Below are positions 18,012 through 26,549 of a stretch of DNA of 58,940 bases, one piece after another; position 1 is the first letter of the stretch, and each line of letters starts with the position of its first letter. The notes beneath the pieces were generated by a model. It had not been told where the DNA came from. It searched no databases and saw nothing but the letters and a program-made list of their open reading frames with translations. Origin of the DNA: DATCMA01 sp036563645 (lineage in GTDB: Bacteria; Actinomycetota; Actinomycetes; Mycobacteriales; Micromonosporaceae); contig DATCMA010000011.1 in the NCBI GenBank assembly GCA_036563645.1, positions 1 to 58,940 on the forward strand, written 5' to 3'. The position numbers and the translations under genes were made by a program.

Positions 18012-18926
18012 CGACCGGTCCGGCACCCGCACCGGTGAGCGGCCATCCCTCCGGAGACGCTGCGGCACCACCCAATGCACCGTCGACAACACCACCGCCA
18101 TGGTGATCGCAGCTACCCCGGCGATCCCCGCCGCCCCACCGGCGTACGCCACGAAGAGCCGACGGCGGCTCAACAATTCGGGCGGCATGGCGAGCACCTC
18201 CTGGGTGAGGGAGAGGCCGAGCGCCGCGCACGCCAACAGCCCGAGGCCCGCGGTCACGAGCAGCGCGATGGCGAATCGGTGTGGCGGGCCGGGCTCTACC
18301 CGATCGCGCGGGTACGTCAGGACCAGCGGCACCCCGGCCAGCGCGGCGCCGGCCCCCACGAGCAGCAGGGACGCGATCGCGTCGCTGGGCCGGTGCCACC
18401 CCGCGGAGAGCGTGGCGATGCCGATGAACCCCGCGTACGCCGCGCCGACGATCCCCGCGATTCCGCGGACCTTGGCCGGCAGCACGAGCACGAGCGCGAC
18501 CGCGACCGAAGCGGCGACCGCGGTGTGCCCGCTGGGGAGGCTGTTGCCGGCGAACGCCCGCTCAGGATCAATGCCGTAGTCGGGCCGAACCGTCAGGTAT
18601 TTGACCAGCTGGGCGGCGAGGTTCGTGCCGCCAATCAGCATGGCCGCCATGAACGCGAGCAATATTCGCCGACGGAGCAACGCGATACCCACGATGACCG
18701 CGGTCGCCACCGCCAGCGACGCCACCGACACGGCATTCAACGCGGTGTCGGTGATGTCCGCGACTCGATCCCGGCCGATCCGGTTACCGGTCAAGCCGAT
18801 CGTGTCGATGAGTTGGCCGGTTCGAGTGTGGACAAAGATACGCCAGACCATGAAAAAGGCCGCCAGCTGCACGACGGCCAAAAGCATCAGGAATATGGCC
18901 GGATAGCCACCGGTCCGACCTCGCAT
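17997..18926 (-). CDS. PAP2-family membrane phosphatase
   Basis: A 309-residue polytopic membrane protein with at least six hydrophobic segments. The PAP2 active-site motifs are present in order: KYLTVRP, SLPSGHTAVA, and SAGWHRPSDAI with the nucleophilic-type His and partner Asp. Such enzymes dephosphorylate lipid or polyprenyl phosphates at the membrane. The C-terminal half has further membrane helices. Its end overlaps the end of the LuxR gene tail to tail, so there is no space for a terminator. No clear ribosome binding site precedes the ATG at 18926. The substrate is unknown; an undecaprenyl-diphosphatase role would fit the envelope context but is inference. Confidence 0.8.
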   Translation of the reverse strand: MRGRTGGYPAIFLMLLAVVQLAAFFMVWRIFVHTRTGQLIDTIGLTGNRIGRDRVADITDTALNAVSVASLAVATAVIVGIALLRRRILLAFMAAMLIGGTNLAAQLVKYLTVRPDYGIDPERAFAGNSLPSGHTAVAASVAVALVLVLPAKVRGIAGIVGAAYAGFIGIATLSAGWHRPSDAIASLLLVGAGAALAGVPLVLTYPRDRVEPGPPHRFAIALLVTAGLGLLACAALGLSLTQEVLAMPPELLSRRRLFVAYAGGAAGIAGVAAITMAVVLSTVHWVVPQRLRRDGRSPVRVPDRSLRLG

Positions 18927-18987
18927 GCGCGGAAACGTACCCGGCCTAGCCGATCAGGTTGCGGCGATCGGCAGCGACACGCCGTAA

Positions 18988-19602
18988 TTAATCCATATTG
19001 GATAGCCAGGTCCAGGCATTCACGATCCACTCAGTCTGCCGGAGGTAGGTGATGCCGGCGGCAACGAGGAACGCCGCGGTCACCAAGTGCGCGCCCAAAG
19101 CCGAACGGCGCACACGACCGAGCTGACGCTCCAGCACGACCCGCCCGACGAGACGGCACAGCGCGAACAGCCCAACCGCGACGAGGAGACTGATCAGGAA
19201 GACCAGCACCGGGCTCGTCAGGTCACCACGTGCCGAGATCGCCCAGATCCCCCAGCACACAAAGGCGAAAAGGCCACCCGCACCGCTCCACTCACTGCCC
19301 CGCCGCAGCTCGGCCAGGCGCTCCCGCAGCGGGCGCTGGGGCGCGGCGTACGGACGCGCCGACGGCAGCGGCTCCTCTGCCAGGTCGACCTCGTCGCCCT
19401 GGAGCTGGGGCCGCGGCGCGACCTGCGCCACCCCTCGGTGGAAGGTGGCCGGCTGCGCAGGGGCAGGCTGCGGATGGGCGTACTGCGGAGGGAGCTTCGC
19501 CGTCTCATCGGCCCAGCTCTGCGGCGCGTGGCCGCCCCAGGGCTGCGGCGCGGGCGGCATCTTGACGGTCCGTTCAGCCCACGACTCGGTCGGCTTCGAC
19601 AT
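18988..19602 (-). CDS. membrane protein with Pro-rich cytosolic N-terminus
   Basis: A 204-residue protein. The N-terminal 100 or so residues are Pro/Ala/Gln-rich and contain two similar units, ESWAERTVKMPP and QSWADETAKLPP. The C-terminal half has three to four membrane helices (GLFAFVCWGIWAISA, VLVFLISLLVAVGLFALC, LGAHLVTAAFLVAAGITYL). The ATG at 19602 has GGGGAGGG upstream. It is on the same strand as the PAP2 gene, about 60 bp before it. I do not recognise a named family. The duplicated SWA-x-ETxKxPP unit could be a peptide docking motif. Confidence 0.65.
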   Translation of the reverse strand: MSKPTESWAERTVKMPPAPQPWGGHAPQSWADETAKLPPQYAHPQPAPAQPATFHRGVAQVAPRPQLQGDEVDLAEEPLPSARPYAAPQRPLRERLAELRRGSEWSGAGGLFAFVCWGIWAISARGDLTSPVLVFLISLLVAVGLFALCRLVGRVVLERQLGRVRRSALGAHLVTAAFLVAAGITYLRQTEWIVNAWTWLSNMD

Positions 19603-19747
19603 CGTCCCTCCCCGCGTTGCCACTCCCGGAGCGCGAACTGACCACCGCGCCCGTACCGAATCACCCACTCGATCCTCATTCTGACAGTAGCGACCCTGAC
19701 AAATCGGTCGTCGCACGTGTGGGCGTGGACGCGATACCGTTCGGCAT

Positions 19748-20101
19748 ATGGCGGAACCCGAACGACGGCGACGCCGGTCACGATCCGCAGCCGCCGGGCG
19801 CGCCGCGGGCGCGGGCCCAGGCGCGGCGCCAGGGGGTTCACCGGCGCCAGCGACACGGGCGTCCAACGCCGCGACGACGGTGACTGGCGCGTCCGAGGAC
19901 GATCACGAATCCGAGCGCAGCCTGCGCAGCATCGTTGGGCCGGGGGCATCACAAGTCAGCGTGACAGCCGCTATGCGGGCCCGAGACGCTTCCCGCCCCA
20001 CCGACGAGGACCTGGCCGAGGCGGAGAAGCGCCTCGTCATCGTGCGCCGCTTCTGGGTGCCGCGGGACGAGCTGCCCCGCAGCATCATCCGCCCGTCCTG
20101 A
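19748..20101 (+). CDS. small conserved hypothetical protein
   Basis: 117 residues: a basic, low-complexity Arg/Ala-rich N-terminus and a better structured C-terminus (VTAAMRARDASRPTDEDLAE, then AEKRLVIVRRFWVPRDELPR). The C-terminal part has the look of a conserved small actinobacterial protein, but I cannot name the family. It is divergent from the membrane protein gene, with 145 bp between, and convergent with rpiB. No strong ribosome binding site is seen before 19748, so the start could lie further downstream. Confidence 0.55.
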   Translation: MAEPERRRRRSRSAAAGRAAGAGPGAAPGGSPAPATRASNAATTVTGASEDDHESERSLRSIVGPGASQVSVTAAMRARDASRPTDEDLAEAEKRLVIVRRFWVPRDELPRSIIRPS

Positions 20102-20109
20102 GCGGGGTC

Positions 20110-20149
20110 CGCGACTCCGGCGCATCCTGATCGGCTCACCGGAGTCGCG
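20110..20149. terminator. bidirectional terminator between convergent genes
   Basis: An 11-bp perfect stem: CGCGACTCCGG at 20110-20120 pairs with CCGGAGTCGCG at 20139-20149 around an 18-nt loop. It lies in the 53-bp gap between the small + strand gene and the end of rpiB. Confidence 0.7.
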
Positions 20150-20154
20150 ACCGA

Positions 20155-20691
20155 CTACGGCAGAGGCGGCAGGTCGCCGGACTCCTCGTACGCGGCGAGC
20201 TGCCCGATACGGCGCACGTGCCGCTCGGCCCCGGAGAACGGCGTCCGGAGGAACGCCTCCACGATCTCCGTCGCCTCGTCGAGGGTGTGCTGACGCGCCC
20301 CGATACCGATGACGTTCGCGTCGTTGTGCTCCCGGGCGAGCCGCGCCGTCTCCACACTCCAGGCCAACGCCGCGCGCACGCCACGCACCTTGTTCGCGGC
20401 GATCTGCTCGCCGTTGCCGGAGCCACCGATGACCACGCCGAGACTGCCCGGGTCGGCCACGACCCGCGAGGCGGTGTGGAAGCAGAAGACCGGGTAGTCG
20501 TCCTCCGGGTCGAAGGTGTGCGGCCCCACGTCCACCACCTCGTAGCCCTGCTTGGTGAGGTGGTTGACAAGGTGGGCCTTCAATTCGAAACCGGCGTGGT
20601 CGGATCCGAGGTAGACACGCATACGGGGCAGTGTGTCAGTTCGCGATTCCGAGGTGTCAGGGGGCATGGCGGGCGTTCCGCTGGCGGCCAT
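20155..20691 (-). CDS. rpiB: ribose-5-phosphate isomerase B (RpiB/LacAB family)
   Basis: Interconverts ribose-5-phosphate and ribulose-5-phosphate in the pentose phosphate pathway. The core begins MRVYLGSDHAGFELK at 20622, which is where homologues start. It contains the GSGNGEQIAANK phosphate-loop region and GARQHTLDEATEIVEAFL. The longer start given here (ATG 20691, 178 residues) has GGAG about 8 nt upstream and shares its A with the stop of the preceding gene (TAATG), which suggests translational coupling. The 20622 start has no ribosome binding site. The family assignment is firm; the start is not. Confidence 0.88.
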   Translation of the reverse strand: MAASGTPAMPPDTSESRTDTLPRMRVYLGSDHAGFELKAHLVNHLTKQGYEVVDVGPHTFDPEDDYPVFCFHTASRVVADPGSLGVVIGGSGNGEQIAANKVRGVRAALAWSVETARLAREHNDANVIGIGARQHTLDEATEIVEAFLRTPFSGAERHVRRIGQLAAYEESGDLPPLP

Positions 20692-21890
20692 TACGACAAC
20701 TCCGCGAGGACTAGGCCGCCCCGCGCTTTCGGCGTGAACCACGTGCTCTTCCGTGGCATCTTCTGGCGTGCCAGGTTGACGGCCACGAACGCGTCGACGC
20801 TCACCGGCGCAATGAGAATCGCCAGCTCCGCCCGCCCGGCGTCCACCTCACCCGCCAGCCACGAGGCCGGGTAGTCGCCGCCGACGTAGGTGATTCGCTT
20901 GTCGCCGGGCTCGAGCCCCAACGCGTCACGCAGCAGTATCCGCTCGACGATCGCGTGGTCGAGCCGATCGACCACGCTTCCCTCGACCGGCGGCAGGGTG
21001 ACCGCGTACGTCTGTCCGTCGAGGTAGAGCTGGATGACGCCTGCCGTGGTCGGCACGCTCGGCATACCTGGGATTGGCTCGATGTGGGCCCCGGCGGCGC
21101 GCAACCGGGCCATCAGCTCGTCCGCGCTCGTGGTGAGCTCGCTGACCAGCCGGTTGTACGGCTGAATCGTGACGGACTGCGGGGTGGTCACCACGGCGAG
21201 GAAGCGGGGCAGCCGGCCGAGTTGGGCGGCGAGACTCCGGTGGTTGCCGTCGGCGACCACCAGCTCACCCCCACCGGCGAGCGCACACAGCTCGTCCTGC
21301 CGCTCCCCGGGCCCCACCAGCCAGATCGCGTGCGTCCGCCCCGCTTGATCGACGTCGGTCGCGACCGGCTCCCCGGCCTCCGCGCACGCCGCGGCGAGCG
21401 CCTCGTGCAGCTCCTCGCCACGAGCGGTTTGCAGCAACAGCACCGGGGAGAGCAGGTGACCGACCGCCTCGGCGAGCGCGACCCGCTCCCGCACCTTCTC
21501 GATGAAGACGTCCTCGTTTCGGATCACCAGGCCGGGCTCCTGCGCGCTGGTGGAGATTTGGTCGGTGTCCACCATCGCGAACAGGCCGTACGCGGTGGTC
21601 TCGTTCGACGACCCGGTGATGCGATAGAGCACCACGACCCGCTCGGCGGGCCGGTAGCTGCCGGCCGCCTTCGCCTCAGCGAGCCGGGCGGCGGCGTCGG
21701 GCAGGCAGTCCAGGAATGGCCGGCCCACGCTCTGCGGCGCCCGGTGTGGCATCTCCACGGCGAGCGCGCTGCGCGGGTTTGCCGCGATGATTTCGGTGAT
21801 CTCTGCTTCGTCGGCGAACTCGTCGTAGTTCTGCGCGCCCGTGCCGCCAGTAGTGATCCAGGCGCGGGTGATCGGGTGCACGACGGTCAT
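20691..21890 (-). CDS. DUF1015-family protein
   Basis: A 399-residue cytosolic protein of the DUF1015 family. Recognisable landmarks are ELVVADGNHRSLAAQ in the middle and ARQKMPRKSTWFTPKARGGL near the C-terminus. The biochemical function is not established to my knowledge. In some bacteria members sit near serine metabolism genes, but nothing here supports that. The ATG at 21890 (MTVVHPITRAW) fits homologues; a GTG at 21932 is possible and neither has a strong ribosome binding site. Its stop overlaps the possible rpiB start, so the two genes form an operon. Confidence 0.8.
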   Translation of the reverse strand: MTVVHPITRAWITTGGTGAQNYDEFADEAEITEIIAANPRSALAVEMPHRAPQSVGRPFLDCLPDAAARLAEAKAAGSYRPAERVVVLYRITGSSNETTAYGLFAMVDTDQISTSAQEPGLVIRNEDVFIEKVRERVALAEAVGHLLSPVLLLQTARGEELHEALAAACAEAGEPVATDVDQAGRTHAIWLVGPGERQDELCALAGGGELVVADGNHRSLAAQLGRLPRFLAVVTTPQSVTIQPYNRLVSELTTSADELMARLRAAGAHIEPIPGMPSVPTTAGVIQLYLDGQTYAVTLPPVEGSVVDRLDHAIVERILLRDALGLEPGDKRITYVGGDYPASWLAGEVDAGRAELAILIAPVSVDAFVAVNLARQKMPRKSTWFTPKARGGLVLAELS

Positions 21891-22170
21891 GGCGCTGACG
21901 CTACCGCCGCGGCCGGAGCCGTTCGCTCCCACCCCGACCGATGTCCACCGGGTGGGCGGCCACCGCCGGACAGACGGCGCAGTCCACGGAACGGCCTCGA
22001 CTGACCGACGCGGCGAGCGGCACGGGCCGCACGAACGGCTAGTCGTTGCGATCCTCGTCCGGTCCGAAGACCGGACGCAGCGGCACGCGACCTGCGCATA
22101 TGGAAGACTGTGATTCCATAGCCCTCAGGTTCGCGAGCCGAAATCTCACGTTCGCCCCTTTTTCCGCTTC
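21891..22170. other. intergenic region, nothing recognised
   Basis: No gene or regulatory element could be supported here. Open frames on both strands are Arg-rich and non-homologous. Confidence 0.45.
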
Positions 22171-22207
22171 GGAACCTCCCCGGATTTCCGGGGTCACTAG
22201 AGGTTCC
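22171..22207 (-). terminator. nested hairpin, likely terminator
   Basis: An inner perfect stem CCCCGGA (22178-22184)/TCCGGGG (22187-22193) is flanked by an outer pair GGAACCT (22171-22177)/AGGTTCC (22201-22207). It abuts the stop of a short minus-strand frame at 22207, suggesting that frame is the end of a genuine, possibly decayed, gene. Confidence 0.5.
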
Positions 22208-22452
22208 TAGATCAACTCTCCGCTGATCGATACCGCCTCCTCGACCACCTCCGTCCCGTTCACGCTAACCGATACCCCCGACACATCCGGCCCCGCGCGA
22301 TCGCGCAGGCCGCTCGCACGCTCGACGTGATCGCCACACGCGCCGTCAGCCGGCCGTACAGCCGCGCCGGAGCGCGAGAGGCGCGCTCGACCCGGCGAGT
22401 GTGCCAACCTCCGCCGGCGCCTCGCGACGAGACCTCCGCCCACACCACGCAT
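22207..22452 (-). pseudogene. possible decayed gene remnant
   Basis: The last 40 or so codons read plausibly as protein (HVERASGLRDRAGPDV, then SGVSVSVNGTEVVEEA), while the upstream part of the frame is Arg-rich noise. A neighbouring frame just upstream reads LYGRLTARVAI, so a frameshift within an older gene is possible. The end resembles the short C-terminus of some Asp23-like proteins, but I cannot name it securely. A hairpin follows the stop. Very tentative. Confidence 0.25.
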
Positions 22453-22602
22453 CGCGCATACTCGGGCCGCTCCTCGACCTCTCCTCCTCGGCCGACCAGC
22501 CCGGCCGGCACCACAGGGATCACCGAGGAGAGGTCATCCACCGGCACTCATCGATTGCCCGGATGGAGGCCGGTGGCTCCTGGAGGTCAGGCACGCGGCA
22601 GT

Positions 22603-22980
22603 GCGGATCAGTCCACTGCGCGAGCCCTCGCCACCGCCATCGTCCGCCAAGTCGTCCGGGCTCACCAGGCCACGATGCTCTACCGGCGATTCAATGACGC
22701 GTTCGGCGAGCGGGTCGCGCTACCCCACGTCGGCGGCACCTACGCCCTCTTCCCCTCCCCCGAAACGATCCTGGAGCTGAGTCCCGACGACTTCTGCGCG
22801 ACTGGAATGGCCTTCAAACGCCCTGGGCTCACCGCCGCGGCCCGGGCGTACCTCACGCACCGCGCCGGGCGGCAGGAGCTGACGCCGCTCGGCCTCATCG
22901 AAGCGTTGCGAACCATCCCGCATGTCGGCGAGTGGACCGCTTGCGCGGCGGTCACGCTGCTCACCCTCGCCTGGGGCGCC
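22603..22980 (+). pseudogene. truncated DNA-3-methyladenine glycosylase II-like remnant
   Basis: One frame encodes about 125 residues that look like the middle of an HhH-GPD DNA glycosylase: AIVRQVVRAHQATMLYRRFN, FPSPETILELSPDDFCATGM, FKRPGLTAAARAYL, and the helix-hairpin-helix IPHVGEWTACAAVTL. The similarity then stops: the segment that should carry the catalytic Asp is replaced by unrelated sequence, and no proper N-terminal domain precedes it. Both ends therefore seem lost, leaving a non-functional fragment. The terminator at 23049-23075 lies just beyond. Confidence 0.6.
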
Positions 22981-23048
22981 CGCCATGGTGCGATCACCGC
23001 TGGGGAGCGCCCCGGGCGGGCAAGTCCGCGCCCTTGGCGTTCACGAAG

Positions 23049-23075
23049 AAGCCCGCGGCACGCGCCGCGGGCTTT
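23049..23075. terminator. bidirectional terminator
   Basis: A perfect 11-bp stem AAGCCCGCGGC (23049-23059)/GCCGCGGGCTT (23064-23074) with a 4-nt loop and a short T-run on the + side. It lies 27 bp past the end of the minus-strand nitroreductase gene and after the + strand glycosylase remnant. Confidence 0.75.
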
Positions 23076-23101
23076 CGGGTCAACGTCACGAACAGACGCG
23101 G

Positions 23102-23734
23102 TCAGTCGAAGCTGGGGTCCTGATCGCGAGACCGCTTGAGCTCGTAGAAGCCGGGCGTGCCGGCGACCAGGAGGACGCCGTCCCACAGCCGACCCGCGGC
23201 CTCACCCTTCGGAGCCGGGGTGACCACCGGGCCGAAGAAGGCGACCGTCTCACCGGGGTTCGGCCCCGGTGCGTGAATCACGGGGGTCCCCACCTCCGTG
23301 CCGACCGGCTTCATCCCCGCGTCGTGGCTCGCGCGCAGCGCGTCGTCGTACTCAGTGGAGTCCGCCGCGGCAGCCAGCTCCGGGTCGAGGTTGACCTCCT
23401 TCAGCGCCTCGATGTAAAGCTCAGGACCGAGCTGCTGCTTGTGAATGTGGATCCGGGTGCCGAGCGCGGTGTAGAGGTCCCGCAGGACCGGCGTGCCGTA
23501 GCGCTGTTCGGCCGCGATGCACACCCGCACCGGCCCCCAGGCCTTCTGCAGGAGGTCGCGGTACTGCTCCGGCACCTCCCGCCCCTCGTTGAGCACCGAC
23601 AGGCTCATGACGTGGAACTGCACGTCCACCGGGCGGACTCGCTCGACCTCCAACAGCCACCGTGAGGTAATCCAGGCCCACGGGCAGACGGGGTCGAACC
23701 ACATGTCAACTTTGCCGCGCACGGCCTCCGCCAC
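23102..23734 (-). CDS. DsbA-family mycothiol-dependent nitroreductase (Rv2466c-like)
   Basis: A 210-residue thioredoxin-fold protein. The active-site motif CPWA follows MWFDP at the N-terminus, and the helical insert contains NEGREVPEQYRDLLQKAWGP and AAEQRYGTPVL, typical of the Rv2466c group that uses mycothiol to reduce nitro-compounds and respond to oxidative stress. The start is taken as GTG 23734 (VAEAVRGKVDMWF), just after GGAAGG; ATG 23703 is too close to the active site. It is divergent from pepN, as Rv2466c is from pepN in M. tuberculosis. In homologues CPWC also occurs; here the second Cys is Ala, suggesting a monothiol mechanism. Confidence 0.85.
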   Translation of the reverse strand: MAEAVRGKVDMWFDPVCPWAWITSRWLLEVERVRPVDVQFHVMSLSVLNEGREVPEQYRDLLQKAWGPVRVCIAAEQRYGTPVLRDLYTALGTRIHIHKQQLGPELYIEALKEVNLDPELAAAADSTEYDDALRASHDAGMKPVGTEVGTPVIHAPGPNPGETVAFFGPVVTPAPKGEAAGRLWDGVLLVAGTPGFYELKRSRDQDPSFD

Positions 23735-23919
23735 TTCCCTTCCGACGTTTCGGGGTGAACACCATCGTGAGCTTGACGTTATACCCGATTGTGGGAACCG
23801 CCTAGGAGCTCGGAGGACCGCCGGCGGAAACCACAGACATGGAAGACTTGGCTCGGACGTGGCCGCCAGCGTAGACACGCAGCGTCGGCACGGCGCTTCG
23901 ATTCGGATGGAGATCACAC

Positions 23920-26478
23920 GTGGCCGGAGTGCGTAATTTGACTCAGGTCGAGGCGGCGGAGCGGGCTCGCCTGCTCGACGTGACCGCCTACGACATCACA
24001 CTGGACTTGTCAAAGGCCGGGATCGCCGGCAACCGGACCTTCCGGTGTGTCACTGAGGTTCATTTCCGCTGCGCCGAACCGGGCGCCAGCACCTTCATCG
24101 AGGTCGCCGCCGAACGGATCCATTCCGCGACGCTCAACGGCGAGCCGGTCGACATCAGCACCTGGTCGCCGGAGCGAGGGCTCACCCTGACCGGGCTCGC
24201 CTCCGAGAACCGGCTCGTCGTAGACGCCGATTTCCTGTACTCGAGCAGCGGGCAAGGGCTGCACCGCAGCGTCGACCCGGTCGACGGGGAGACCTACCTC
24301 TACAGCCAGTTCGAAACGGCCGACGCGCAGCGGGTGTTCGCCTGCTTCGACCAGCCGGATCTCAAGAGTGTCTTCACCTGGCACGCGACCGTACCCGCGC
24401 ACTGGCGCGTCATCTCCAATATGCCGATCGAGCGGGAGGAACGGGTGGACGACGAAACCAAAGTTGTCCACTTCGCCCGCTCCCCGCGGATGAGCACCTA
24501 CATCACCGCGCTCTGCGCTGGGCCATACCACGAGGTTCGGTACACGCACGACGGCATTGACATGGGCTATTTCTGCCGCGCGAGCATGGCCCAGTATCTC
24601 GACGCGGACGACCTGCACCGCATCACGACGCAGGGTTTCGACTTCTTCCACGAGCGTTTCGGCGTGCGCTATCCCCTGCCGAAGTACGACCAAATTTGGG
24701 TCCCCGACTTCAACGCCGGCGCGATGGAGAACTTCGGCTGCGTCACGCACGCCGAAGCGCACTTCATTTTCCGCTCGCAGGTCACGGACTTCGAATACGA
24801 GCAGCGGGCCAACACGATCCTGCACGAACTGGCCCACATGTGGTTCGGCAATCTCGTCACGATGCGCTGGTGGAACGACCTGTGGCTGAACGAGTCGTTC
24901 GCCGAGTGGGCCAGCCACTGGTGCAACACCAACGCAACCCGATTCACCGACGCGTGGACGACCTTCCTGTCCGTGCGAAAGAACTGGGGCTACCGGCAGG
25001 ACCAGCTGTCGACCACCCACCCGGTCTACTGTGAAATGCCGGACGTCGCCGCGGTCGAAGTCAACTTCGACGGCATCACGTACGCCAAGGGCGCGAGCGT
25101 GCTCAAGCAGCTCGTCGCGTACGTCGGTGAGGAGCCGTTCCTCGCGGGCTTGCGCCAGTACTTCGCGAAGTACGCGTGGGGCAACGCCACCTTCGACGAC
25201 CTGCTCTCGGAGCTCGAGGCCGCCAGTGGGCGTGAGCTGCGGAAGTTCGCCGCCCAGTGGTTGGAGACGGCCCAGGTCAACACGCTGCGCCCCGACATCT
25301 CCCTCACCGCCGATGGCCGCTACGAACGGGTCGCCGTGCGCCAAGAGGCGCCGGCGAGCCATCCGACGCTGCGCACGCACCGGATCGCGGTGGGCCTGTA
25401 CGACCTCGAGGACGGCAAACTCCGCCGGCGGGAACGCATCGAGCTCGACGTGAGCGGGGAGGTCACTGAGATTCCCCAGCTCGCCGGGGTGCGCGCCCCG
25501 GACGTGTTGCTGCTCAACGACGACGACCTGACCTACGCCAAGCTGCGCCTGGATGAGCGGTCGATGGCGACCGTCGTGCAGCACATCTCGGCGTTCGAAT
25601 CGTCGCTGCCGCGGGCGCTGTGCTGGGCGGCGGCGTGGGACATGGTCCGGGACGCGGAGTTGGCTGCCCGCGACTACATCGCCCTCGTGGTCGCCGGGTT
25701 GCCGAACGAACGCGACATCAACCTGGTCACCGCGACGCTGCGGCAGGCCAACACCACCCTCTCCTTCTACGCCGACCCCGAGTGGGCCCCGACGGGCTGG
25801 GAGGAGCTGGCTCGCGCCTCCCGGGCGGCGATGCTCGCGGCCGAGCCCGGCAGCGACTTCCAGCTCGCTTGGGCGCGCAGCTACGCCACCGCGGCGCGCA
25901 GCGAGGAGGACTTGGCGGCGCTGCGCTCCTGGCTTGACGGCTCGGGTGTCCCCGCAGGGCTGACTATGGACACCGAACTGCGGTGGATCGTGCTCCGGTC
26001 CCTGGTCGCCAAGGGCGCCGCGACGCCTGAGGAGATCGAGGAGGAACTGGCCCGGGATCGCACCGCGAGCGGGGAACGTGAAGCCGCGCTCGCCCGCGCG
26101 CTCATCCCGACCCCCGAGGCGAAGGCCGAGGTATGGCGGCTCCTCACCGGCTCCGAGACGCTGCCGAACTGGCGGCATCGCGCGCTGTTGCAGGGCTTCC
26201 AGCACCCCGAGCAGGTCGAGCTGACCGCGCCGTACGCCGAGCGCTTCTTCGCCGAGGTGGGCAGGGTCTGGGCGACGCGGGACAGCGAGCCCGCGCAGGA
26301 GTTCGTGACGCTGGCCTATCCGGCGTATCAGGTCAGCGAGGAGACCGTGGCGATGACCGATGCCTGGCTGGCCCAGGAGGGGCACCCGGCTCCCCTGCGG
26401 CGCCTCGTCGCGGAAGGCCGGGACGGCGTGGTGCGGGCCCTGCGGGCCCGGGCCCGGGACGCCGCGGCCGCCCGGTAG
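23920..26478 (+). CDS. pepN: aminopeptidase N (M1 family)
   Basis: Zinc metallopeptidase that removes N-terminal residues from peptides in the cytosol; 852 residues, the usual length for actinobacterial PepN. The exopeptidase motif GAMEN is at 267-271. The zinc site is HELAH at 302-306 with the third ligand Glu325 in WLNESF. The start is GTG at 23920, with GGAG 7 nt upstream. It is divergent from the nitroreductase gene, an arrangement conserved with mycobacteria. The C-terminal half is the helical ERAP1-like domain. A strong hairpin (26494-26546) follows. Confidence 0.97.
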   Translation: MAGVRNLTQVEAAERARLLDVTAYDITLDLSKAGIAGNRTFRCVTEVHFRCAEPGASTFIEVAAERIHSATLNGEPVDISTWSPERGLTLTGLASENRLVVDADFLYSSSGQGLHRSVDPVDGETYLYSQFETADAQRVFACFDQPDLKSVFTWHATVPAHWRVISNMPIEREERVDDETKVVHFARSPRMSTYITALCAGPYHEVRYTHDGIDMGYFCRASMAQYLDADDLHRITTQGFDFFHERFGVRYPLPKYDQIWVPDFNAGAMENFGCVTHAEAHFIFRSQVTDFEYEQRANTILHELAHMWFGNLVTMRWWNDLWLNESFAEWASHWCNTNATRFTDAWTTFLSVRKNWGYRQDQLSTTHPVYCEMPDVAAVEVNFDGITYAKGASVLKQLVAYVGEEPFLAGLRQYFAKYAWGNATFDDLLSELEAASGRELRKFAAQWLETAQVNTLRPDISLTADGRYERVAVRQEAPASHPTLRTHRIAVGLYDLEDGKLRRRERIELDVSGEVTEIPQLAGVRAPDVLLLNDDDLTYAKLRLDERSMATVVQHISAFESSLPRALCWAAAWDMVRDAELAARDYIALVVAGLPNERDINLVTATLRQANTTLSFYADPEWAPTGWEELARASRAAMLAAEPGSDFQLAWARSYATAARSEEDLAALRSWLDGSGVPAGLTMDTELRWIVLRSLVAKGAATPEEIEEELARDRTASGEREAALARALIPTPEAKAEVWRLLTGSETLPNWRHRALLQGFQHPEQVELTAPYAERFFAEVGRVWATRDSEPAQEFVTLAYPAYQVSEETVAMTDAWLAQEGHPAPLRRLVAEGRDGVVRALRARARDAAAAR

Positions 26479-26493
26479 GTCACCGGAGACGAC

Positions 26494-26546
26494 GCTGCCG
26501 CGTGGTCCGCGGCCTGATGGTCAGGCACCGTGGACCACGCGGCAGC
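26494..26546. terminator. compound bidirectional terminator
   Basis: A perfect 15-bp outer stem GCTGCCGCGTGGTCC (26494-26508)/GGACCACGCGGCAGC (26532-26546) encloses an inner GCCTGA (26512-26517)/TCAGGC (26521-26526) hairpin. It fills the 71-bp gap between the convergent ends of pepN and the DUF5130-like gene. Confidence 0.8.
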
Positions 26547-26549
26547 CGA

